The notes under the pieces are model-generated. The model had not been told where the DNA came from. It ran no database searches and saw only the letters and a list, made by a program, of their open reading frames with translations. Made by a program: the position numbers and the translations under genes. DNA of 25,127 nucleotides, taken from an uncultured Actinomyces sp. (GTDB lineage: Bacteria; Actinomycetota; Actinomycetes; Actinomycetales; Actinomycetaceae). Numbering within the stretch: the first letter of the stretch is position 1; each line of letters begins with the position of its first letter. The stretch is from NCBI GenBank assembly GCA_938041695.1, contig CALISI010000054.1:1-25127 (forward strand), given 5' to 3'. This document shows, piece by piece, positions 1 through 7,001 of the stretch.

Positions 1-131
1 ACGCCCCGACGATCGACCACATCGAGGTCGTCACCAAGGGCGACGTGCGCCGCGCCAAGCTCTACTACCTGCGTGAGCGTCACGGCAAGGCCGCGAAGAT
101 CAAGGAGCACCGTTCCGGCAAGGCCGAGTGA
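1..131 (+). CDS. rplS: 50S ribosomal protein L19, C-terminal end (cut by window edge)
   Basis: Only the last 42 complete codons are inside the window, read in the frame that begins at base 3 and stops with TGA at 129-131. The visible residues include IEVVTKGDVRRAKLYYLRER followed by a basic tail with KAAKIKEHR, which is the conserved C-terminus of bacterial L19, a 50S subunit protein at the 30S-50S interface. A strong hairpin follows at once. L19 directly upstream of lepB and rnhB is the standard actinobacterial arrangement and supports the call. Nothing can be said about the start or promoter. Confidence 0.95.
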   Translation, partial: APTIDHIEVVTKGDVRRAKLYYLRERHGKAAKIKEHRSGKAE

Positions 132-168
132 GGCTGGCCGGGCGCAAGCCTTGGCATTTTTCACGGAA

Positions 169-199
169 AGGCCCGACACCGCGCGCCGGTGTCGGGCCT
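169..199 (+). terminator. Hairpin terminator after rplS
   Basis: A perfect 13-bp stem (169-181 paired with 187-199) closes a 5-nt loop. No clean T-run follows, which is common for terminators in high-GC actinobacteria. It separates the ribosomal protein transcript from lepB. Confidence 0.75.
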
Positions 200-241
200 C
201 GCCGTATCCTGGGATGGTTGACGTAACGACAAGGAGATTGC

Positions 242-988
242 ATGACCCCGACTGCAGGCCCGACGCTCGGACCGTTGCATGCGCCTTCGCTCCGGGATCG
301 TGACCGTGCGGAAGCCCGCGCGCGGCGTAACCCGCTCGTGTGGCTACGCGAGATTCTCGTGATTATCGTCGTTGCCCTCGTTATCTCCTCGCTCCTGCGT
401 GCGTTCATCGTGCAGGTGTTCTGGATTCCCTCTCGGTCCATGCACAACACGCTCGTTGAGGATGACCGGATTGCTGTCTCGCGTATTGACGCGTTGACGT
501 CGAATGTTCAGCGCGGAGATGTCGTCGTTTTCGATGACACACTCGGCTGGCTGGGATCGTCGGAGACGACTGCGCCCTCTGTTTTGCGTCGGCTTGGCGA
601 ATTCACGGGCTTTGTCCCAGGCGATGGCGAACAGACTCTCGTCAAGCGTGTGATTGGCGTTGGTGGAGACCACGTCACCTGCACGAGCGCGACCGGCAAG
701 GTCAGCGTCAACGGGGTCGAACTGGATGAGACCTATGTTCCGGACGGCCAGGTCCCCTGTGGTGAACGCACCTTCGACGTAGTCGTTCCTGAGGGACACC
801 TGTGGGTGATGGGTGATAACCGCTCCAATTCCGCAGACTCTCGCTATCACATGGGGTCTGGTCAGTCGCCCTACGTGCCGGTCTCCTCGGTTGTGGGCAC
901 CGTCCAGGCTGTTATCTGGCCGACGTCTCGCTGGACGACCGACATCGCGCATCACGAGGTTTTTGCCTCCGTTGCTTCTGCGTCATGA
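242..988 (+). CDS. lepB: Signal peptidase I (type I leader peptidase)
   Basis: Membrane-anchored serine protease of 248 aa that removes signal peptides from Sec and Tat substrates at the outer face of the membrane. A cytoplasmic basic segment (about 1-35) precedes one transmembrane helix (about 36-58). The catalytic serine is Ser66 in PSRSMHNTL and the general-base lysine is Lys135 in TLVKRVIG. The conserved box GDNRSNSADSR lies at 191-201. A ribosome binding site AAGGAG (231-236) supports the ATG at 242. The stop overlaps the rnhB start as ATGA, so the two are probably translationally coupled. Length and motifs are normal for a Gram-positive enzyme. Confidence 0.96.
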   Translation: MTPTAGPTLGPLHAPSLRDRDRAEARARRNPLVWLREILVIIVVALVISSLLRAFIVQVFWIPSRSMHNTLVEDDRIAVSRIDALTSNVQRGDVVVFDDTLGWLGSSETTAPSVLRRLGEFTGFVPGDGEQTLVKRVIGVGGDHVTCTSATGKVSVNGVELDETYVPDGQVPCGERTFDVVVPEGHLWVMGDNRSNSADSRYHMGSGQSPYVPVSSVVGTVQAVIWPTSRWTTDIAHHEVFASVASAS

Positions 989-1656
989 CAACCGCGTCCC
1001 GTGAGCTGGAGGTGTCTCTCGCTAGGCGCTGGGGTGTCGTCGCTGGCATGGACGAGGTGGGTCGTGGAGCCCTCGCTGGCCCTGTCGCTGTCGGCGTTGC
1101 GCTCATTGGCATTGATGCAGCACCCGTGCCCGAGGGGCTGACAGATTCCAAGGCACTCACGCCGCGTAGGCGCGAGGCGCTCGTTGAGCCTGTGCGCTCG
1201 TGGGCACTCGCATCGTCCGTCGGCTACGCGTCCGCGCAGGAGATCGATCAATGGGGCATCATTGCTGCGCTCCGGCTCGCCGGGCGCCGCGCGCTTGCCG
1301 ACGTCGCTGACCGGGGCCTCCTCCCCGGCGGTGTCCTCTTGGACGGCTCCCACAATTGGCTGTCGGCCCCGGATGACCTCTTCGGAGCGCTCGATGGTCC
1401 CGAGGATCCTTTCGGGCGTGAACTTCCCGTGCACATGCAGGTGAAGGCTGATGCTTCTTGTGCGGTTGTTGCCGCTGCATCCGTTCTCGCGAAGGTTGCA
1501 CGTGATCACCTGATGCAGGGGCTCGATGATCCCGGATACGGATGGGCCTCGAACAAGGGTTACGGTTCTGCCGCGCACGCACGCGCTATTGGTGAACTAG
1601 GCGTCTCGGATTATCACCGTCGCTCGTGGAAGATGCCGACGCAGGCCACAAAGTAG
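985..1656 (+). CDS. rnhB: Ribonuclease HII
   Basis: Endonuclease of 223 aa that cuts RNA in RNA-DNA hybrids and starts removal of single ribonucleotides misincorporated in DNA. The N-terminal motif GMDEVGRGALAGPV holds the metal-binding acidic pair Asp23 and Glu24. The other carboxylates expected for the family are visible as Asp120 (VLLDG) and Asp156 (KADASC), and the helix SVLAKVARD follows. The ATG at 985 overlaps the lepB stop by 4 bases. Length and motif order are typical and the protein looks complete and active. Confidence 0.96.
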   Translation: MTTASRELEVSLARRWGVVAGMDEVGRGALAGPVAVGVALIGIDAAPVPEGLTDSKALTPRRREALVEPVRSWALASSVGYASAQEIDQWGIIAALRLAGRRALADVADRGLLPGGVLLDGSHNWLSAPDDLFGALDGPEDPFGRELPVHMQVKADASCAVVAAASVLAKVARDHLMQGLDDPGYGWASNKGYGSAAHARAIGELGVSDYHRRSWKMPTQATK

Positions 1657-1699
1657 GGCACGCCCGGGGTGGCACCACGCCGCCTGGGGCGCGGCCCGG

Positions 1700-1705
1700 C
1701 ATGAT
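1700..1705 (+). promoter_or_regulatory. Possible -10 hexamer of a leaderless DUF2469 transcript
   Basis: CATGAT ends exactly 6 nt before the GTG at 1712, and no Shine-Dalgarno sequence lies in front of that start. It fits the pattern seen more clearly at xerC, proS and ispG. No -35 element is recognisable, so this is weak. Confidence 0.25.
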
Positions 1706-1711
1706 GGGTGC

Positions 1712-2011
1712 GTGAGCGAAGAAATCGAAGGTTACGAAAACAATCTGGAGTTGGAACTCTTCAAGGAGTACCGCGATGTCATCGGATTGTTTAAGTACGT
1801 GGTTGAGACCGAGAGGCGTTTCTACCTGTGCAATCACGTTGATGTGCAGGCTCGCCCGGTCGGCGGGGATGTCTTCTTTGAATTGACGCTGAGCGATGCT
1901 TGGGTGTGGGACATCTACCGTTCGTCCCGTTTCGTGCGTTCGGTGCGCGTCATCACGTACAAAGACGTGAATGTCGAGGAGCTCTCGAAGCCGGAGCTCG
2001 ACATCCCCTAA
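1712..2011 (+). CDS. DUF2469 family protein
   Basis: Small protein of 99 aa with no known function, matching the actinobacterial DUF2469 family (Mycobacterium tuberculosis Rv2901c type). The family's most conserved blocks are visible: ELFKEYRDVIGLFKYVVETE, ERRFYLCN, DAWVWDIYR and ITYKDVNVEELSKPEL. It has no signal peptide, membrane segment or recognisable catalytic motif and is acidic, so it is presumably cytosolic. It sits between rnhB and yraN, as it does across the phylum. The GTG start at 1712 is chosen because the protein then begins MSEEIEGYENNLELEL, like its relatives; no ribosome binding site precedes it, and leaderless translation is possible. Confidence 0.9.
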   Translation: MSEEIEGYENNLELELFKEYRDVIGLFKYVVETERRFYLCNHVDVQARPVGGDVFFELTLSDAWVWDIYRSSRFVRSVRVITYKDVNVEELSKPELDIP

Positions 2012-2036
2012 CCGTCGACGACGCCGAGGCGCGCAG

Positions 2037-2075
2037 TTATCCACAGGCCTTGTCGCAAACCGTCCCGTGTCCACA
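2037..2075 (+). promoter_or_regulatory. Pair of DnaA-box-like sites, 30-bp pitch, upstream of yraN-comM-dprA
   Basis: TTATCCACA (2037-2045) is a perfect match to the classical DnaA box. GTGTCCACA (2067-2075) follows in the same orientation, starting exactly 30 bp later, and differs from TTGTCCACA at one base. The pair lies 64 bp before the yraN start in the only sizeable gap upstream of the operon. DnaA binding is inferred from the consensus alone. Confidence 0.45.
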
Positions 2076-2138
2076 GGGGGCGGTTTTCGCGTTGTTGTGT
2101 CCTTCCTGTAGGGAGCACTGTGGGTGCGGAGGTGATCC

Positions 2139-2582
2139 GTGATGGGATGCAACATACGGCCCGATCGTCGGGCTTTAGGCGCTGCGGGTGAACATACCGC
2201 CTGTTTGCTGCTGCAAGAGAAAGGTCTGCGCATTCTCGAATCGAACTGGCGTGATGGTCGCCGGGGAGAGCTTGACATTATTGCGCGAGACGATACTGAT
2301 CCACAGCGGTCGTGGACCGTGGTGGTGGAGGTACGCACGAGGGTGGGGCGCAATCGCGGAAGTGCGCTCGCATCGATCGATCCGCGCAAGGTGGCCAGGC
2401 TCCGCGCACTGACGGGCGCGTGGTGTCGCGCTCATGGGCCTCTGTCCTCCCGCGTGCGCATCGACGTCGTTGCGATCACGGTGGACGCGCGGACGCTGGG
2501 CGCCTGGCCTGCGCCCATGGACGAGGCAGTGGATCTTCGCGCTCTGGGCGCGCAGGTGACCTGGTTGAGGGGTGTGCAATGA
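2139..2582 (+). CDS. yraN: YraN family (UPF0102) nuclease-like protein
   Basis: Protein of 147 aa in the UPF0102/YraN family, which has a restriction-endonuclease-like (PD-(D/E)XK) fold; the cellular role is not settled. The core is visible as GELDIIAR (43-50) with the putative metal-binding Asp45, followed by VVVEVRTR (61-68), where Glu64 and Arg66 take the ExK position. Many relatives have lysine there, so the arginine is a small deviation. GTG at 2139 and ATG at 2142 are both possible starts; GGAGG at 2128-2132 is 6 and 9 nt from them. The stop overlaps the comM start as ATGA. Its place before comM and dprA fits a DNA-processing operon. Confidence 0.85.
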   Translation: MMGCNIRPDRRALGAAGEHTACLLLQEKGLRILESNWRDGRRGELDIIARDDTDPQRSWTVVVEVRTRVGRNRGSALASIDPRKVARLRALTGAWCRAHGPLSSRVRIDVVAITVDARTLGAWPAPMDEAVDLRALGAQVTWLRGVQ

Positions 2583-4126
2583 ACGGGCCGGGTCTTGCTC
2601 GTACGTATTCGATGAGCGTCGTCGGCATCGAGGGGCATCTGGTGGACGTGGAGACCTATGCGGGCGCTGGACTGGTGGCGTTTACGCTCGTGGGGTTGCT
2701 CGATACCTCGGTCCGTGAGGCACGTGATCGTGTGCGCGCGGCTTTCGAGTCGTGCGGATTGGACGTGTTGGACCAGCGTATTACCGTGAATTTGTCGCCG
2801 GCTGGTATCCCGAAGTCGGGATCTGCTTTCGATCTGTCGATTGCAGCGTCCGTCGCGTTGGCCACCGGTCTTGTGTCTCCCGCCGCGTTTGAGGATGCGG
2901 TTCTCGTGGGAGAACTTGCCCTCGATGGAAGCATTCAGCCGGTTCGAGGGGTGTTGCCTGCCGTGCTGGCCGCGCGTTCTTTGGGCGTGCGACGGGTGAT
3001 TGTGCCGACGGCGTGTGCCCAGGAAGCACGGTTGGTCAGTGGCATCGAGGTACTTGACTTCTCCCATTTCGCCGACCTCATCGCGTGGGCCGGGGGTGAT
3101 GCTGTCAAGGCGCCGTTCCATGGGCGGCTCGGGATACGCCGCGAGGTCGAGCAGGAGGCCGCTTCGCTGGCGCTCGACATGTCGGATGTGCGCGGACAAC
3201 CGGAGGCGATTTCGGCGTTGGAAGTTGCCGCGGCCGGTGGACATCACGTGTTTCTCCTCGGTGAGCCCGGAGCGGGTAAAACGATGCTTGCCTCCCGACT
3301 TCCGACGATTCTTCCGGACCTGGATGCTGATACCGCGCTCGTGACGACGTCGTTGCATTCCGTTGCGGGGTTGCTTCCTGCCGGCATGTCTCTCATGAAG
3401 CGGCCACCGTTTCAGGCCCCGCACCATAGTGTGACGATGCCGGCGCTCATTGGGGGAGGAACCCGTACTCTCGTGCCCGGGGCTGCCTCCCTCGCTCACG
3501 GCGGGATTCTCTTTCTTGACGAGGCTGCGGAGTTTGCGCCCTCCGTGCTCGACTCGCTTCGTGAGCCACTGGAATCCGGTGCGATTCACCTGCACCGCTC
3601 GGGGGTTCAAGCACGCTATCCAGCATCGTTCCAGCTCGTGATGGCATCGAACCCGTGCCCGTGCGGCGGGCGAAGCGGCGGACGTCGCTGCACGTGTTCC
3701 TCCGTCAATAGGAGGCGCTATTTGGCGCGCTTGTCGGGTCCGCTGCTCGACCGTATGGACATACGAGTAGATGTGCACACGCCGAGCCGCGCGGATATGG
3801 CGGCGAGCACGATGGTCGATTCCGAGTCCATTCGGCAGCGCGTCATCGAGGCACGTGCGAGGACGCGGAGGCGTCTTGAGGGGACTCCGTGGACGCTTAA
3901 CGCGCAGCTTCCCGGGGCGTGGCTACGCCACCACTCAGGCATCGAGACATCGCTGATGAATGAACTCGATCGTCTTGTTGAATCGGGGCACTCCTCAATG
4001 CGAGGGGTGGACCGGATGCTGCGTCTGTCATGGACGCTTGCCGATCTTGATGGGGCTGCGCGCCCCACGTTTGACCACATCGTTGCAGCGCAGCAGCTGC
4101 GAAATGGAGCAGATCACTATGAATGA
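2579..4126 (+). CDS. comM: ComM/YifB family AAA+ ATPase (Mg-chelatase-like)
   Basis: Protein of 515 aa. In Vibrio cholerae ComM is a hexameric helicase that drives branch migration during integration of transforming DNA; the same role here is inferred. Domains in order: a Lon-type protease-like ChlI fold (about 20-170, with NLSPAGIPKSGSAFDL at 71-86), the AAA+ domain with Walker A GEPGAGKT (228-235) and Walker B LFLDEAAE (311-318), a cysteine cluster (Cys360, 362, 371, 373), an LLDRMD arginine motif near 392, and the C-terminal Mg-chelatase domain. The ATG at 2579 is chosen for the 4-base overlap with yraN and the family-like N-terminus. The end overlaps dprA by 8 bases. Confidence 0.94.
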   Translation: MNGPGLARTYSMSVVGIEGHLVDVETYAGAGLVAFTLVGLLDTSVREARDRVRAAFESCGLDVLDQRITVNLSPAGIPKSGSAFDLSIAASVALATGLVSPAAFEDAVLVGELALDGSIQPVRGVLPAVLAARSLGVRRVIVPTACAQEARLVSGIEVLDFSHFADLIAWAGGDAVKAPFHGRLGIRREVEQEAASLALDMSDVRGQPEAISALEVAAAGGHHVFLLGEPGAGKTMLASRLPTILPDLDADTALVTTSLHSVAGLLPAGMSLMKRPPFQAPHHSVTMPALIGGGTRTLVPGAASLAHGGILFLDEAAEFAPSVLDSLREPLESGAIHLHRSGVQARYPASFQLVMASNPCPCGGRSGGRRCTCSSVNRRRYLARLSGPLLDRMDIRVDVHTPSRADMAASTMVDSESIRQRVIEARARTRRRLEGTPWTLNAQLPGAWLRHHSGIETSLMNELDRLVESGHSSMRGVDRMLRLSWTLADLDGAARPTFDHIVAAQQLRNGADHYE

Positions 4127-5279
4127 GACAGAACTATGGGAGGCCGCTTGGTGGTCGGCCGTTGCTGAGCCGGCCGACCCCTGCGCCCGGGTGGTCCGTC
4201 GCGCGTTGGGCGACCGCGGGGGTCGTGACTGGTTACAGAAAAGGTGGGTCGGCGTGCCGGAACAGCTCGTCGGGTACCCGAAGGTTGATTGGTTGACGCA
4301 GTGGAGTAGGTGGCGTGAGCGTGCTCTGGCCGTCGATATCGATGTCGAGCTCGAACGTGTCGTACGCACAGGTGGGGGGTTTCTCATCCCCGGCGATCCT
4401 CGATGGCCGGAACAGCTTGTCTGTCTGGGCGAGGAAGAACCGATGGGCCTGTGGTACCTGGGGGCGCTCCCCGAGGCTGCCCGGATGGATGATTACCTGT
4501 CTGTCGTGGGCGCGCGTGCGTCCACCGGTGCGGGAAACCGCCATGCTCGCAACATGGCGGCATACGTCGCCTCTGCCGGGGTCACGGTTGTCTCCGGGGG
4601 CGCGATCGGGATTGATATTGAGGCCCATCGTGGGGCACTGTCCGCGCATGGGCGCACGATCTGCGTTCTTGCGGGTGGAGTGTCCAATCCGTACCCCGCC
4701 GCTCACGGGAGCGACTTCCGAGCCGTCGTCGAGGCGGGAGGTGCTCTCATCTCTGAGGTTGCTCCGACTGCCAGGCCGGCGAAGTGGCGTTTCCTCACCC
4801 GTAACAGGCTCATTGCGGCGTGGAGCGCGGCAACCGTCGTCGTCGAGGCCGGAGCGCGTTCGGGCGCCCTTGCGACGGCGCGCCGCGCGATGGAATACGG
4901 CCGGGAACTCGGCGCGGTACCCGGCCCGGTTGATGCGCCGATGTCAGTCGGCTGCCTGGAACTGGCTCGCAACGGCGCGACGATTATTCGCGATGGTCGC
5001 GATGCCCTCGAACTAGTGCGTCCCGTCAGTGTCGAAGGGACGGAACCTCTCTTCGGAATGCCCATCGAAGAGGATAGGGGTATTGCTGCCCTGGAACCGA
5101 TACAGCGCCGAGTGTGGGAAGCGCTTCCCAGACGTGCGCCGTCGTCGGTTGAAGCGATCTGCATTGCGGCGGGTCTCTCACGTGCGGAGGTCAATCGTGC
5201 ACTCATGGATCTGTCTGTCGCGGGCCTCGTGTCGGGATCCACGCGTGGCTGGGCGCGAGCAGGAGGAAGCAGATCGTAG
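4119..5279 (+). CDS. dprA: DNA-processing protein DprA
   Basis: Protein of 386 aa. DprA binds incoming single-stranded DNA and loads RecA during natural transformation; many non-competent bacteria also keep it. The Rossmann-like domain runs from about 125 to 300, with SVVGARASTGAG (128-139), VVSGGAIGID (157-166), LAGGV (184-188) and FLTRNRLIAAWS (225-236). An N-terminal helical region (1-110) precedes it, and a C-terminal winged-helix-like domain (about 325-378, EAICIAAGLSRAEVNRALMD) follows. The ATG at 4119 overlaps the comM end by 8 bases and has GGAG at 4106-4109; a longer upstream reading frame lies inside comM and is rejected. Grouping with comM suggests coordinated recombination of imported DNA. 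Confidence 0.95.
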   Translation: MNETELWEAAWWSAVAEPADPCARVVRRALGDRGGRDWLQKRWVGVPEQLVGYPKVDWLTQWSRWRERALAVDIDVELERVVRTGGGFLIPGDPRWPEQLVCLGEEEPMGLWYLGALPEAARMDDYLSVVGARASTGAGNRHARNMAAYVASAGVTVVSGGAIGIDIEAHRGALSAHGRTICVLAGGVSNPYPAAHGSDFRAVVEAGGALISEVAPTARPAKWRFLTRNRLIAAWSAATVVVEAGARSGALATARRAMEYGRELGAVPGPVDAPMSVGCLELARNGATIIRDGRDALELVRPVSVEGTEPLFGMPIEEDRGIAALEPIQRRVWEALPRRAPSSVEAICIAAGLSRAEVNRALMDLSVAGLVSGSTRGWARAGGSRS

Positions 5280-5282
5280 GAT
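5277..5282 (+). promoter_or_regulatory. Possible -10 hexamer of a leaderless xerC transcript
   Basis: TAGGAT (5277-5282, fits TAnnnT) ends exactly 6 nt before the xerC ATG and overlaps the dprA stop codon. No clear ribosome binding site sits at normal spacing. No convincing -35 is visible, so it is a sequence-pattern inference only. Confidence 0.35.
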
Positions 5283-5288
5283 AGCCAC

Positions 5289-6200
5289 ATGACACGCACT
5301 GTGTGGGAGCGCTGGGAAGAGTATTTGCGCCTCGGACGACGGATGAGTCCCCATACGATCACCGCGTATCGCGCCGACCTGCGTTCGCTGATGGAGTTTG
5401 TGTCCTTCGAGGAGGAGGCGTCGCCCGAGCAGCTGCGTGAGGTGCTGACACAGCGCGCTATTCGTTCGTGGCTCGCTCAGACCCTCGCCTCAGGGGGCGC
5501 GCGGTCGACAATCGCGCGCCACACCGCTGCGGTTCGCAATTTCACTGCGTGGGCGCTGCGAGAAGGGATCCTCCTGCGTGACCCGGCTGCGCTGCTGTCC
5601 TCACCGCGTGCCGATCAGCGCCTGCCTTCCCCCCTCGATGAATCGGACGCGCGGGTGCTCCTCAATACTGCTCGCGACGAAGCCAAGATGGGCGGGCCGT
5701 CGCAGTTACGTAATTGGGCAATCCTCGAGCTAACCTATGCCTGTGGCCTGCGAGTTTCCGAGGTCTGCGCCCTCGACATGTCGTCGTTGAACCGTGACGC
5801 ACTCACTGTACGTGTCGTCGGTAAAGGAAATAAGGAGCGTGTGGTTCCGTATGGGCCTCCGGCAGCGCAAGCCCTCGATCACTGGCTCGTCCGAGGCCGG
5901 CCGCAGTTGGTGAGGGAGGGGAGCGGCAACGCCCTCTTCCTTGGAGAGAAGGGCGGTCGCATCGACCCGCGTGTTGTGCGTTCAATGGTGCACAAGATGG
6001 CTGCGCGCGCCGGTGTTCACGACATCGCACCCCATGGGCTGAGGCACTCGACGGCGACCCACCTCCTGCAGGGTGGGGCCGATCTGCGTGCCGTCCAGGA
6101 GATGCTCGGGCATTCGTCACTCTCGACCACGCAGCGCTATACCCACGTGGATACCGCGCGGCTGAGTGCGATTTACCAGCGGGCGCACCCGCGAGCGTAA
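5289..6200 (+). CDS. xerC: Tyrosine recombinase XerC
   Basis: Site-specific recombinase of 303 aa that, with XerD, resolves chromosome dimers at dif. The N-terminal SAM-like core-binding domain covers about 1-100 (MSPHTITAYRADLRSLMEF). The catalytic domain holds the full active-site set: Arg155 (CGLRVSEV), Lys179 (VVGKGNKER), His249 and Arg252 (HGLRHS), His275 (LGHSS) and the nucleophile Tyr284 (QRYTHVD). Position directly after dprA is the usual one for chromosomal XerC in actinobacteria, which argues against a phage or integron integrase; no att-like repeats flank it. Start chosen at 5289, 9 nt after the dprA stop. Confidence 0.93.
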   Translation: MTRTVWERWEEYLRLGRRMSPHTITAYRADLRSLMEFVSFEEEASPEQLREVLTQRAIRSWLAQTLASGGARSTIARHTAAVRNFTAWALREGILLRDPAALLSSPRADQRLPSPLDESDARVLLNTARDEAKMGGPSQLRNWAILELTYACGLRVSEVCALDMSSLNRDALTVRVVGKGNKERVVPYGPPAAQALDHWLVRGRPQLVREGSGNALFLGEKGGRIDPRVVRSMVHKMAARAGVHDIAPHGLRHSTATHLLQGGADLRAVQEMLGHSSLSTTQRYTHVDTARLSAIYQRAHPRA

Positions 6201-6210
6201 GGGGCGGGGT

Positions 6211-6229
6211 GCCACACGCTCAGCGTGGC
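6211..6229. terminator. Small hairpin between convergent xerC and M23 gene
   Basis: CACGC (6215-6219), TCA, GCGTG (6223-6227) forms a short stem; alternatively GCCAC (6211-6215) pairs with GTGGC (6225-6229). It sits in the 61-bp gap between two converging genes, where a bidirectional terminator is expected, but it is short and has no T-tract. Confidence 0.3.
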
Positions 6230-6261
6230 GCGCCGACACGTAGATGGACTCCGTGATGCTC

Positions 6262-6792
6262 CTACCCGGCCGTGGCCTCGTCCCAGGGGAGCAGACGCGG
6301 GCGCCCGATTGTCAGGCGGATTGGGTCGATGTAGGTGCGTCGCCCTGTTTTCGCGCCCCAGTGTAGCGTCTGCGAGTCTGTCTCAACGACGCCGATAACG
6401 TCCCCCTTCTCGACGTGATCGCCGACAGCGACGGTGGGAGTGACAGGTAGGTACGTCGACCAGACATCGCGGCCACGTACGCTGTGATGAATCGAAATGA
6501 CCCCACGGCCTGCGACTGGACCAGCGACGGTAACCGTCCCCGGTGCACAGGCGTAGACCACGGATGGAGCTGGATAGCCCAACGTGACTCCCCGCCGCCC
6601 GGGCAACCAATCGTGAGCCGGCGGAGAGAACCCTTCGACAACCGGGACAGGCGCTCCCGTAGGCCACTGCCAACGGTCTTCCTGTGCCGTCCCAACGGCC
6701 TTGGGAGGATACGCGGCACACAACAGGGCGGTGATAACGACTGCAAGGCACGCCGTGCGAGACCGGGAGCGATGACTGAACGACAACATCAT
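6262..6792 (-). CDS. Exported M23 (LytM)-fold protein with degenerate zinc site
   Basis: Protein of 176 aa on the minus strand, convergent with xerC and divergent from rpsB. A basic start and hydrophobic stretch (about 12-34) look like a signal peptide. The rest follows the LytM/M23 plan: GYPAPSVVYACAPGTVTVAG (72-91), PVAGRGVISIHH, then VAVGDHVEKGDVIGVVE and QTLHWGAKTGRRTYIDP. Active relatives carry His and Asp in an HRGVDL-type motif; here the same place reads RRGVTL (67-72), so both ligands are gone, leaving only His144 of the C-terminal motif. It may be a non-catalytic M23 domain like EnvC, which activates amidases; that role is inference. ATG codons at 6792 and 6789 follow a G-rich ribosome binding site; a longer in-frame start at 6906 lacks support. 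Confidence 0.8.
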   Translation of the reverse strand: MMLSFSHRSRSRTACLAVVITALLCAAYPPKAVGTAQEDRWQWPTGAPVPVVEGFSPPAHDWLPGRRGVTLGYPAPSVVYACAPGTVTVAGPVAGRGVISIHHSVRGRDVWSTYLPVTPTVAVGDHVEKGDVIGVVETDSQTLHWGAKTGRRTYIDPIRLTIGRPRLLPWDEATAG

Positions 6793-6843
6793 GCCCCCAG
6801 TGTGTGAGTCGGCCTTCGCGAGATCCAGTCGATTGATCACGGT

Positions 6844-6882
6844 TGTGGATAGCCGGAGGTCGCCACACATGCCTGTGGATGA
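6844..6882 (-). promoter_or_regulatory. Second pair of DnaA-box-like sites, 30-bp pitch, upstream of the M23 gene
   Basis: On the minus strand, TCATCCACA (6882-6874) and CTATCCACA (6852-6844) each differ from TTATCCACA at one base. They are in the same orientation with starts exactly 30 bp apart, 52 bp upstream of the M23 start. Pitch and orientation relative to the downstream gene copy the pair before yraN. Function is unknown. Confidence 0.4.
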
Positions 6883-6989
6883 CACGCGCGGAGGGTCCGT
6901 TTCCACCCTCCCGCCTCGGCCTCGTCAACCGCACAACCAGTAGGCAAGGTCTCATCACTCTAGCTGCGGTGAATTGACCGTACCTGAGG

Positions 6990-6995
6990 TAAGAT
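6990..6995 (+). promoter_or_regulatory. Putative -10 of the rpsB-tsf promoter
   Basis: TAAGAT (6990-6995) fits TAnnnT and lies at the head of the roughly 200-nt structured leader before rpsB. A TTGACC at 6974-6979 is too close (10-bp spacer) to be its -35, and no good element is found at 17-18 bp. The wider gap between the M23 start and rpsB (6793-7199) holds this site, the DnaA-like pair, the leader and no convincing gene. Confidence 0.45.
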
Positions 6996-7001
6996 AGCCG
7001 G

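Noticed and set aside
1679..1695. Short GC-rich stem between rnhB and DUF2469 (GCCGC with GCGGC)
   Set aside because: Five pairs, no T-run, in very GC-rich sequence; too weak to call a terminator.
2297..2305. Further DnaA-box-like site TGATCCACA within yraN
   Set aside because: A single one-mismatch site inside coding sequence without a partner is expected by chance; the site does not indicate an origin, and no dnaA or dnaN gene is near.
2312..2578. Open frame extending comM upstream by 89 codons
   Set aside because: It lies inside yraN, and the comM family N-terminus begins at the ATG at 2579.
5289..6200. XerC as a mobile-element integrase
   Set aside because: The position after dprA is the conserved chromosomal one, and no att repeats, tRNA target or cargo genes are present.
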